From assembly GCF_042767895.1 (NCBI RefSeq), contig NC_091563.1, positions 42,057,590 through 42,070,089 on the forward strand: 12,500 bases of DNA, given 5' to 3'. The DNA is from Penaeus vannamei (lineage: Eukaryota > Arthropoda > Malacostraca > Decapoda > Penaeidae). Positions 1 to 8,757 of the stretch are shown here, piece after piece. Under the pieces are notes generated by a model. The model had not been told where the DNA came from. It was given only the letters and a program-made list of their open reading frames with translations, and did not search any database. Position 1 is the first letter of the stretch; every line of letters begins with the position of its first letter. The translations under genes were made by a program, and so were the position numbers.

Positions 1-980
1 TCTACTAAGTTTCACTCATTTTCTGTCAAGTTTCACCCCAAATCTACTAAGTTTCACTCATTTTCTGTCAAGTTTCACCCAGTCTCTACCAAGTTTCACC
101 CAGTCTCTACCAAGTTTCACTCATTTTCTGTCAAGTTTCACCCAGTCTCTACCAAGTTTCACTCATTTTCTGTCAAGTTTCACCCAGTCTCTACCAAGTT
201 TCACTCATTTTCTGTCAAGTTTCACCCAGTCTCTACCAAGTTTCACTCATTTTCTGTCAAGTTTCACCCAGTCTCTACCAAGTTTCACCCAGTCTCTACC
301 AAGTTTCATCCCGTGTCTACCAAGTTTCACTCATTTTCTGTCAAGTTTCACACATTTTCTGTCAAGTTTCACCCATTTTCTGTCAAGTTTCACCCAGTCT
401 CTACCAAGTTTCACCCAGTCTCTACCAAGTTTCACTCATTTTCTGTCAAGTTTCACCCAGTCTCTACCAAGTTTCACCCAGTCTCTACCAAGTTTCACCC
501 AGTCTCTACCAAGTTTCACTCATTTTCTGTCAAGTTTCACCCATTTTCTGTCAAGTTTCACCCATTTTCTGTCAAGTTTCACCCAGTCTCTACCAAGTTT
601 CACCCAGTTTCTGTCAAGTTTCACCCATCTTCTATAAAGTTTCACCCATTTTATGTCAAGTTACACCCATTTTCTGTTAAGTTTCACTTAGTCTACCAAG
701 TTTCACCCCAAATCTACTAAGTTTCACCCATCTTCTGTCAAGTTTCACCCATTTTCTGTCAAGTTTCACCCATTTTCTGTCATGTTTCATCCAGTTTCTG
801 TCAAGTTTCACCCAGTTCCTGTCAAGTTTCCTCCATTTTTTGCCAAGTTTCACCCAAATTCTATCAAACTGCACCCTAATTTCTACCAAGTTTCACCCAA
901 ACTTCCATCCATCTCCACCCAGTTTCACCCACCCTCTCCGAACCCCCCCCCCCCCCATTTTCCATCAAGTTTCACCCCTC
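1..980. repeat. 21-bp minisatellite, two alternating unit types
   Basis: A tandem array of 21-bp units sharing the core AAGTTTCAC. Two main variants are seen: type A begins GTCTCTACC and type B begins TTTTCTGTC, each before the core. Units are exactly in register from about 61 to 680. Between about 103 and 270 the A and B units alternate strictly, giving a 42-bp higher-order repeat. A unit's last bases depend on the next unit: CACTCA before B, CACCCA before A. Monomers decay after about 690, where a 2-bp loss shifts the register, and become hard to recognise after 900. The array runs off the left edge of the window. Because 21 is a multiple of 3, one frame stays open and reads as a Lys-Phe-His heptapeptide repeat; I treat that as incidental. 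Confidence 0.95.
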
Positions 981-1262
981 ATCACCTACCTCCTCCTCCC
1001 CCATTACTCGTGCCATTAACTCTTCCTCCGTCACTGGCACTGTCACCCCCCAGGCACTATTAGCTCCCCTTGGCACCATCTGTCACTCTCGCGTTACGAT
1101 CCCAAAGAAGGTCTGGCACTTGGCACCCTCTCGCATTTGGGTATGGTTTAATGAGCGTTGTCTTAGGGTGCCGCCGTTGACAGAAGCTGGGTATGACATG
1201 GCACTGGCCCTCTCGCCCTCTCTGCCCTGTCCTCGGCACGGATAGACTCGGATAGAAAGAAA
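981..1262. other. Single-copy island between two arrays
   Basis: This is a short stretch of mixed composition between the 21-bp array and the pyrimidine block. The part after about 1040 is not obviously repetitive apart from several GGCAC words. A run of 14 C residues lies just upstream at 943-956. Frames are open on both strands across 1045-1245, but there is no convincing start, splice context or recognisable domain. It could be a relic of a transposon or exon, or plain unique spacer. I cannot assign a function. Confidence 0.6.
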
Positions 1263-2165
1263 GTCCTCTCTTTCCCCACCATCCTCCTCCTCCCTTTTCT
1301 TCCCCATCCTCCTCTTCCCCTCTCTTCCCCATCCTCCTCTTCCCCTCTCTTCCCCACCATCCTCTTCCCTATTCTTCCCCACTATCCTCCTCTCTCCCTC
1401 TCTTCCCCACCATCCTCCTCTTCCCTTTTCTTCCCCACCATCCTCTTCCCTTTTCTTCCCCACCATCCTCTCCCACCATCCCTCTCCTCCCCTCTCTTCC
1501 CCACCATCCTCATCTTCCCTTTCTTCCCCACCATCCCTCCTCTTCCCCTTTCTTCCCACCATTCTCCCTCTTCCCCTCTCTTCCCCACCATCCTCCTCTT
1601 CCCTCTCTTCCCCACCATCCTCCTCTTCCCCTCTCTTTCCCCACCCATCCTCCTCCCCTCTCTTCCCCACCATCCTCCTCCTCCCCTTTCTTCCCCACCA
1701 TCCTCCTCTTCCCCTTTCTTCCACACCATCCTCCTCCTCCCTCTCTCTTCCCCACCATCCTCCTCCTCCCCTTTCTTCCCCACCATCCTCCTCTTCCCCT
1801 TTCTTCCCCACCATCCTCCTCTTCCCCTCTCTTCCCCACCATCCTCCTCTTCCTCTCTTCCCCACCATCCTCCTCTTCCCCTCTCTTCCCCACCATCCTC
1901 CTCCCCTCTCTTCCCCACCATCCTCTTCCCTCTTTCTTCCCCATCCTCCCCTCTCTTCCCCACCATCCTCCTCTTCCCTTTTTCTTTCCCCACCATCCTC
2001 CTCTTCCCTCTCTTCCCCACCATCCTCCTCCTCCCCTCTCTTCCTCACCATCCTCCTCTTCCCCTTTCTTCCCCACCATCCTCCTCCTGCCCTCTCTTCC
2101 CCGCCATCCTCCTCTTCCCCCTCTTTCCCCACCATCCTCCTCCTCCCCTTCCTTCCCCACCGTTT
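1263..2165. repeat. 28-bp pyrimidine minisatellite
   Basis: Roughly 35 units built on TTCCCCACCATCC then TCCTCTTCCCCTCTC, with a modal period of 28 bp (for example anchors 28 bp apart near 1810 and 1838). Shorter units occur where a CTC or CCT step is missing. The plus strand is almost pure pyrimidine, so the minus strand is nearly all purine with G and A. Each unit carries CCACCAT, so the minus strand has an ATG in every unit and almost no stops. Since 28 leaves remainder 1 on division by 3, successive units are read in rotating frames, giving the Gly/Glu/Arg-rich translations of up to 393 residues on the minus strand. These are artefacts of the repeat, not genes. Confidence 0.93.
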
Positions 2166-2560
2166 CCTTCCCAGTTCCCCCTCCTCCTCTCCCCAACTTC
2201 CCTCTCCCAAATCCCCCAACTCTCCCCAATCATCCTCTCCTCCCTTCTCTCTCTCTTCCCCCATCCTTCCCCTCCCCTTTCTACCCCACTAACCCCTCTC
2301 AATCCCCCCCTCTCTCTTCCTCACCATCCTCCTCCCTATCCCCCCTCTCTCTCTCTCGCCTTTCTTCCCCACCATCCCCTCCTCTCTCTCTCTCTTCACC
2401 ATCCCCATTCACCTTCCTCTCGTCCCCAATATCCCCTCCCCGGTTACCCTTCTCTCTACCAATAGCCTCCTCCTTTCCCTTTCTCTCCCTGCCCCCCCTC
2501 TCTTCCCCACCATCCCCCAACCAGTTCATACCTTCCCTTTCTCTCCCACCATCCTCCCCC
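2166..2560. repeat. Irregular pyrimidine tract joining two arrays
   Basis: Low-complexity CT-rich DNA linking the 28-bp array and the longer-unit array. CCACCATC or TCACCATC words recur but with irregular spacing. A CAATCCCC word near 2300, read on the minus strand as GGGGATTG, resembles the core of the 22-bp array at 5603-6350. No gene or regulatory element can be supported. Confidence 0.75.
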
Positions 2561-3425
2561 TATTCCCCATTTCCCCTCACTCCCAATTCTCCCAACATCC
2601 CCTCCTCTCTTCCCCAATATCCCCCTCCATATTCCTCCTCCCTTCTCCTCACCCCCACCATCCCGCTCCCAATTCCTCCCCTTCCCTCTCTCTCCCACCA
2701 TCTCCCTCCCTCCTCCCAGTTCCTCCCCCTTCCTCTCCTTCCCCACCATCTCCCTTCCCCTCCTCCCACCTCCCCCTTCCTCTCTCCCCCACCATCTCCC
2801 TCCCTCCTCCCCCCTTCCTCTCTCTTCCCCCACCATCTCCCATCCCCTCCTCCTATTTCTCTTCCCCTTCTTCTCTCCCCCACCACTATCTCCCTCCCTC
2901 CTCCCAATTCCTCCCCCTTCCTCCCTCTTCTCCCACCATCTCCCTTCCCATCCTCCTATTTCTCTTCCCCACCATCTCCCTTCCCCTCCTCCTATTTCTC
3001 TTCCCCTTCCTCTCTCTCCCCCACCATCTTCCTTCCCCCCTCCTCTCTCTCTTCCCCTCTCCCCCACCATCTCCTTCCCTCCCAGTTCCTCCCCCCCTTC
3101 CCTTCTCTCTCCCACACCATCTCCCTTCCCCCTCCTCCTATTTCTCTTCCCCCACCATCTCCTTCCCCTCCTCCCAATTCCCTCCCACTTCTCTCCTCAC
3201 CACATCCCTTCCCTCCTCCAATTCCTCCCCCTCCTTCTTCTCTCCCCCACCATCTCCCTTCCCCTCCTCCCAGTTCCTCCCCTCCTTCTCTCCTCCACCA
3301 TCTCCCTCCCAGTTCCACCCCCTTCCTCTCTCTCCTCTCCCCCACCATCTCCACCACCATCTTCATTCCTCTCTCTTCCCCCACCATCTCCCTTTCCCCT
3401 CCTCCTATTTCTCTCCCCCCCCCCC
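2561..3425. repeat. About 45-50-bp pyrimidine minisatellite
   Basis: A second pyrimidine array whose units run CCACCATCTCCCTTCCCC, then TCCTCC, then either CAGTTCCTCC or TATTTCTCTTCC, then a CT-rich tail. Anchors (CCACCATC) recur mostly 40-55 bp apart, with length differences in the tail. The shared CCACCATC anchor suggests common descent with the 28-bp array just upstream. The block ends in a run of 11 C at 3415-3425. As in the previous array, minus-strand translations are long and Gly/Glu/Trp-rich but carry no protein signal. Confidence 0.85.
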
Positions 3426-3610
3426 TCCACATGGTGTTCCGTACCCCCTTTACCCCCCTGACGGAATGTGCTTTGTGTACCCTGTGGCTGTGTGTCTCTC
3501 TGTCGTTCCTTGTGGAGAGAGATAAACATTTAATTCTTTTGTGGCTTTTAAGTTATTCTTGGATATTCTTTCTTTTTTTTTAATTCTTTTTTTTGTATCT
3601 CTTTGTGAAG
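3426..3610. other. Short unique spacer
   Basis: Mixed-composition DNA between the pyrimidine block and the T-rich block. It has GTGT and CTCT words but no tandem structure. An open frame on the minus strand enters from the repeat and ends here without a recognisable protein. Nothing further can be called. Confidence 0.5.
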
Positions 3611-3910
3611 TGAATGTGGTTGTTTGTTTTATTTTTGGGGGTTGTTAGTTTTTTTTTTTGGGGTGGGGGTCTTGTCTTTCGTTTTTGTTTGTTTTTCTTT
3701 GTTTTGTTTTTGTTTTGTATTTCGTTTGTTATTTTTATTTTTACTTTTTGTTCTTGTCTCTCGTTTCTTTCGTTTTTTTTTCTTTGTTTTGTTTTGTATT
3801 TCGTTTGTCAATTTCCTTTTCTTTTTTCTGTTCTTGTCTCTCGTTTCTTTCATATTTCTTTGTTTTTGTTTCTGAAATCTGTATTGATTTTTTTTCCTTC
3901 TTTCTTTATT
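3611..3910. repeat. T-rich block with an 80-bp tandem duplication
   Basis: This block is mostly T with G and C interspersed. Two clear copies of a unit of about 80 bp are present: GTTTTGTATTTCGTTTGT occurs at 3712 and 3791, and TTCTTGTCTCTCGTTTCTTT at 3751 and 3831. A third, partial copy can be seen from about 3670 (TTGTCTTTCGTTT). The spacing differs by 1 bp between markers, so one small indel separates the copies. Hydrophobic Phe/Leu/Val-rich translations on the plus strand reflect T-rich codons and should not be read as membrane proteins. Confidence 0.85.
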
Positions 3911-4473
3911 ATTGTTTAATGTTTTCTCTGCATCCCTTTGACGTAAAAAAATATATAAGTGATTTTGTTTGTGTTTCTATTTATTTCATTTCTGGTATTG
4001 GTGATTTATAATAAGTTTATAAACATCACTTTAAAAACATTTTAATTTTTTTACTCCATATCTTAAACTTATAAATTTGATATATATTTGGGGTTGTTTC
4101 TATTTTTTTTTTTTTTTTTGTATAGGTACTTATTTACCAGTCTATATATCAGTCTACTTAAATTATCATGTTTTATCAATATTTATCAATATCAGTATAT
4201 TTTGTATGCCTGAGAACATATATTATCAGTATTATAATCGTAAAAAAAATTATGTTCTATTTATGCATTTAAACTGTCAGGTATTTTACACTTTGAATAT
4301 ATTTCTATTCATTAAATGCAGTATAATGTCTGTCACGCATATGTGTGTATATATATATCGGTTATATATATACATATATACATTATGTACGTACTTGCGA
4401 GTACAGATACACATAAAAACTTATAAACATGCTTATCAGTACACACCACGTATTAAAACCCCCCCATAAATGA
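3911..4473. other. AT-rich, apparently single-copy DNA
   Basis: AT-rich sequence without a clear tandem period except for local TATTTATCAATA doubling near 4170-4195, a run of T at about 4105-4119 and TA dinucleotides at 4340-4385. The plus-strand frame over 4077-4469 is rich in Tyr, Ile and Phe, as expected from the composition. No domain, splice pattern or transposon signature was recognised. It may be ordinary intergenic or intronic DNA. Confidence 0.5.
4340..4380. repeat. AT-rich inverted repeat (hairpin or cruciform)
   Basis: The arms 4347-4357 (GTATATATATA) and 4363-4373 (TATATATATAC) are perfect reverse complements around the 5-base loop TCGGT at 4358-4362. The pairing extends outward to 4340 and 4380, giving 18-bp arms with only two G-T mismatches (4345/4375 and 4343/4377), which would be wobble pairs in RNA. 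This may form a cruciform or an RNA hairpin. It is short for a microRNA precursor and could arise simply from a TA microsatellite. Confidence 0.8.
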
Positions 4474-4527
4474 ATAAATGAATATTTATATAATATCTCT
4501 ATAAATGAATATTTATATAATACTTCT
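4474..4527. repeat. 27-bp direct tandem duplication
   Basis: Two adjacent 27-bp units, 4474-4500 and 4501-4527, share ATAAATGAATATTTATATAA and differ by only a couple of bases near their ends. An extra TGAATAAA step lies just before the first copy. The near identity suggests a recent local duplication at the border between the AT-rich DNA and the following CpG-containing island. Confidence 0.88.
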
Positions 4528-4530
4528 CTG

Positions 4531-4872
4531 CCATGTCGTAACCCGAACCGCGAGCCTTTTAAAGAATTCTCCTGAAAAAAAAATATGCTAATGGACAATC
4601 TAGGTTTTAGGTGAACCGAGAGGCTACCTAGGTGAATGGTCTTCCCTAGAATCCCCCTCGGCATCACGCCCGCACGCCCGCACGCCCGTCTCCTCATCGG
4701 GTGCGTCCAGGTCAGGGGTGCGAGGTGGAAAGGAGAGTTTCGTGGTACTTGAAACGGGGTCAAAAAAGGTCGCGGGAAGTCATCGGCGGGGTCGCGGTTC
4801 GTCTTATCGGGGTCGGTGTGGGTGACTCACCGTTGATTAATTTAATGAATTAACGCGACTCGTATTTCCGGT
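4531..4872. promoter_or_regulatory. Candidate regulatory single-copy island
   Basis: This is the longest stretch in the window of clearly non-repetitive, CpG-containing DNA. Motifs seen by eye: three head-to-tail CACGCCCG boxes at 4665-4688 (KLF/Sp-like); AGGTCA at 4709-4714 and a GGGTCA-AAAA-AGGTCG direct repeat with 4-bp spacing at 4757-4772 (nuclear-receptor-like); TGACTCA at 4823-4829 (exact AP-1 consensus); three ATTA/TAAT cores at 4836-4852 inside the inverted repeat TTAATT-TAATG-AATTAA; and TTCCGG at 4866-4871 (ETS-like). Motif families are established knowledge; activity here is inference. Short motifs arise by chance, and no gene or start site is visible nearby. A minus-strand open frame crosses part of it without recognisable protein features. 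Confidence 0.3.
4665..4688. repeat. Three tandem 8-bp CACGCCCG boxes
   Basis: Three perfect head-to-tail copies of CACGCCCG. Each contains the CGCCC/GGGCG core recognised by KLF/Sp-type zinc fingers. It lies inside the single-copy island, so it stands out from the surrounding composition. It may be a small binding-site cluster or only a short slippage product. Confidence 0.75.
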
Positions 4873-6350
<1,478 letters not shown>

Positions 6351-6468
6351 ATAAGTACTGCATTCGTCTTGTAAGTGACTCAGGACATTGCTATGTGTAG
6401 TGACCGTGTATAGTGAAGGGAAAAGTATTCCTCGGTGATTTGATATTCCTAAAAGTAAAGTGATAAAA
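6351..6468. other. Spacer with a decayed outer copy of the next array
   Basis: Ordinary sequence to about 6438. Positions 6439-6468 (TGATATTCCT, AAAGTAAAGTGA, TAAAAG) resemble the end of a unit of the following array, where TATATTCCT is followed by GAAAGAAAAGTGA. It is probably a shortened, older unit at the array edge. Confidence 0.55.
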
Positions 6469-6860
6469 GTTGGAATTATTATCTGTTATCTATCTATCTT
6501 TTATATTCCTACTATGAAAGAAAAATTGAAAAAGTGGGTATTATTATCTATTATCTATTTATCTATCTTTTATATTCCTACTATGAAAGAAAAATTGAAA
6601 AAGTGGGTATCATTATCTATTATCTATCTACCTATCTTTTATATTCCTACTATGAAAGAAAAGTGAAAAAAGAGTTGGAATTATTATCTGTTATCTATCT
6701 ATCTTTTATATTCCTACTATGAAAGAAAAATTGAAAAAGTGGGTATTATTATCTATTATCTATCTATCTTTTATATTCCTACTATGAAAGAAAAATTGAA
6801 AAAGTGGGTATTATTATCTATTATCTATCTATCTATCTGTCTATCTATTATCTATATCAC
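6469..6860. repeat. 65-71-bp array with a three-unit higher-order repeat
   Basis: Six units start at 6469, 6534, 6603, 6674, 6739 and 6804. Each has a TATTATC/TATC (GATA-type) section, then TTTTATATTCCTACTATGAA, then an AAAAATTGAAAAA tail; the last unit is cut short. Units 1 and 4 begin GTTGGAATTATTATCTGTT, whereas units 2, 3, 5 and 6 begin GTGGGTAT, so the array is a duplicated block of about 205 bp (units 1-3, then 4-6). Unit length varies through the number of TATC steps and a deletion in the tail of unit 3. An open frame through the first units gives a repeated Tyr-Ile-Pro-Thr-Met-Lys-Glu-Lys peptide, without support as a gene. Confidence 0.93.
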
Positions 6861-7149
6861 TATGATACCGCTTGTGTTGCTATTTAAGTTGTGTTACTAC
6901 TTATACGAACTCATTATCATCATCATTATTACTTATACAAACTTATATGAACTTCTTGTCGTTATTATTACTACTGATATCAATTTATATCAATTTATTA
7001 TCAAAATTATTACCACTTACATTAACTCATGTTACTACTGCTACTGCTTTTGCTGTTATTTCTGGTTCTGCTTTTATTCTCTCCCTTTCCCTACTATCGT
7101 CTCTGCTGCTTCTGCTACATCTGCTCCTACTTCTACTACTACCGCACTC
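6861..7149. repeat. Degenerate ATT/ACT/CTG trinucleotide-like DNA
   Basis: Low-complexity sequence made of TTATTA, TACTAC, ATCATC and TGCTAC steps, with a doubled ATCAATTTAT near 6980-6997. It turns from AT-rich to CT-rich at about 7030. The three-base rhythm gives open frames rich in Ile, Tyr, Thr and Leu, but there is no protein signature. Confidence 0.6.
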
Positions 7150-7345
7150 TCTAATACTGCTGCTATTTATCTTGGTAATACTGCTGCTATTTTTTTTATT
7201 TTGCTGCTGCTATTTATCTTGCTAACACTGCTGCTATTTTTTTCTAATACTGCTGCTATTTATCTTGCTAACACTGCTGCTATTTTTTTCTAATACTGCT
7301 GCTATTTATCTTGCTAATACTGCTGCTATTTTTTTATTTTGCTGT
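7150..7345. repeat. 46-bp dimeric minisatellite (CTGCTGCTATTT)
   Basis: Half-units share AATACTGCTGCTATTT or AACACTGCTGCTATTT and alternate between a TATCTTG ending and a poly-T ending. AATACTGCTG recurs at 7246 and 7292, exactly 46 bp apart. About four dimers are present, with an extra ATTTTG step near 7198 and 7340. It is embedded in trinucleotide-flavoured DNA that probably gave rise to it. Confidence 0.9.
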
Positions 7346-7620
7346 TTTACCTCCTGACCTTCGTTTGTCCTTAATATTTTCGTTGCTATTCCCCCGTCAG
7401 CGTTTTCCACTATCTATCTTTCCTGTTGTTGAACGCTGTCATAACAACTGTTCCTGCTTCTGCTTCTCCGCTATCTTACTCCCTCACCTTTATTTTTATC
7501 ATTTTTATCTTCGTCTTATAGTCACGCCTCCGTCTCCATTTTATTGCTGAAGTAAGGACATTTATATCACATCATAGAGCGAGTTGCATTTTAACCGCGT
7601 TAGTATCTTCTTCTTCCGTG
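7346..7620. other. Pyrimidine-biased, mostly unique DNA
   Basis: C- and T-rich sequence without a strict period. CCCCGTCAGCGTTTTC near 7391-7406 resembles part of the CGTCAGC units of the next array and may be an outlying copy. Short open frames are present on the plus strand, but nothing identifies them as exons. Confidence 0.5.
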
Positions 7621-8150
7621 AACTTAGACGTCTGTGGTCCACCTACGTCAGCGGTTTATCCCCTTTGTCTATATTTACGTCAATTATCTACCCTTGTCAG
7701 CGTCTTCCTGTTTTTTTTGTTTTTTTTTACTACGTCTGGGATCTACCCACGTCAGTCGTTTCTCACTTCGTTTGCATCTACGTCTGCGATCTACCCTTGT
7801 CAGTCTCGCCCGTATCACTTCTACAATCTACCGACGTCAGCAATTCGTACCTACGTCTATATTTACGTCTCTCTATTTACGTCAGCTGTTTCTCAATTCT
7901 TCTGCTGCTACGTCAATTATCTACTCTCGTCAGCTTCTCCCTTTAACTGCAAATCCAATCTACCCATGTTAGCGTTTTCTTCCTCCATCTACGTCTGGGA
8001 TCTACCCTCGTCAGCCTCTTTACTACGTCTACGATCTACCGACGTCAGCAGGGTGTCCCTCCGTCAGCTCTCTACCTCTGACTACTCCAATCTACCTCAC
8101 GTCATCGTTTTTTTCTTTCATCTACATCTACGTCTACGATCTACCCATGA
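7621..8150. repeat. Degenerate CTACGTC/ATCTACC/CGTCAGC array
   Basis: An old tandem array with a unit of roughly 40-46 bp: ATCTACGTCTGNGATCTACC, then C(A/T)CGTCAGC, then a T/C-rich tail of variable length. Good copies begin near 7731, 7776, 7987 and 8024; other copies lack one half or have extra CTACGTC steps. The word CGTCA occurs about ten times in this stretch (for example 7646-7650, 7836-7840, 8042-8046). It is the half-site of cAMP-response elements, so binding is possible but unproven. A 363-residue open frame runs through it, with repeated Thr-Ser-Ala-Ile-Tyr-Pro, and continues into the next C-rich array; frame openness follows from the repeat and lack of A/G. Confidence 0.8.
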
Positions 8151-8657
8151 GAGAAACCTTTTCCTCTCGTTCGCATCTTCTCTCCTCCCTCTCCTCCTTG
8201 CCCTCCTTCCCTTCCTTCCCCTCTTCCCCTTTCTCTCCTTCCTTCCTTCCCCGTCCCTCCTCCTCCTCCACCCCACCTGGTACCCCGGTTCCTTTCCCCC
8301 CTCCCTCCACCTCCTCTTCCACCCCCGTCTGGCACCCCCTTCTCTTCCACCCCCGTCCCCTTTCCCCCTCCTCCTTCACCCCCGTCCCCCTCCTCCTCCA
8401 CCCCGCCTGGCATCCCCGTCCCCTTTCCCCCTCCTCCTCCATCCCCCTCATTCCTCCACCCCTCCTCCTCCACCCCCGTCTGGCATCCCCGTCCCTTTCC
8501 CCTCCTCCTCCGCCCCCTTCCCCCACCCCCTTCTCTTTCACCCCACCTGGCACCCCCTCCTCCGCCCCTATCCTCCTCCACCCTCCTCCCCACCCCCACC
8601 CCCTCCTCCACCCCCTCCTCCTCCTCCTCCACCCCCGTCTGGCACCCCCGCCTTCTG
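8151..8657. repeat. C-rich minisatellite with TGGCAYCCC cores
   Basis: CT-rich DNA in which CACCCCGYCTGGCAYCCCC recurs near 8273, 8322, 8401, 8472, 8541 and 8631, joined by variable CCTCCTCC, CTTTCCCC and CCACC filler. Spacing between cores is about 50-90 bp, so copies differ in length by filler gain and loss. Proline-rich plus-strand frames and Gly/Arg-rich minus-strand frames are composition effects. Confidence 0.82.
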
Positions 8658-8757
8658 CCCGCGTTCCACACTGGCAGTGACCCGCCCCAGGGAGTGCCAG
8701 GGAGGCTAATTATGCAGGTGTTCCGGCGAGGCTTTCGTTCACTCGCTACAGGAGACA
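8658..8757. other. Short unique island with nested palindromes
   Basis: Single-copy DNA at a switch from C-rich to G-rich plus strand. It contains CACTG-G-CAGTG at 8669-8679 and a larger inverted pair CTGGCA (8671-8676) with TGCCAG (8695-8700). The left arm lies beside the last TGGCAC core of the preceding array, so the palindrome may be partly derived from it. No gene is called. Confidence 0.55.

Noticed and set aside
1..690. Interferon-response-element-like GAAA pairs on the minus strand of the 21-bp array
   Set aside because: The spacing between GAAA words is 6 bp or more instead of the 2 bp of the known element.
1..980. CRISPR-like array
   Set aside because: The 21-bp units are contiguous without unique spacers, and the rest of the window is eukaryote-like.
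1083..2264. 393-residue minus-strand open frame rich in Gly, Glu, Arg and Trp
   Set aside because: It is produced by a 28-bp purine repeat read in rotating frames; parallel frames are equally open and the sequence repeats every 28 residues.
3614..4469. Hydrophobic frames resembling membrane proteins
   Set aside because: Phe/Leu/Val/Ile/Tyr content is what T-rich DNA encodes; there are no charged loops or gene context.
4383..4763. 126-residue minus-strand open frame in less repetitive DNA
   Set aside because: It is the least repeat-like frame, but half of it crosses AT-rich DNA and a 27-bp duplication, and I recognise no domain, homolog or splice structure.
7618..8709. 363-residue plus-strand frame ending in a proline-rich tail
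   Set aside because: It crosses two unrelated repeat arrays and has no gene-like start or conserved domain; openness follows from pyrimidine-rich composition.
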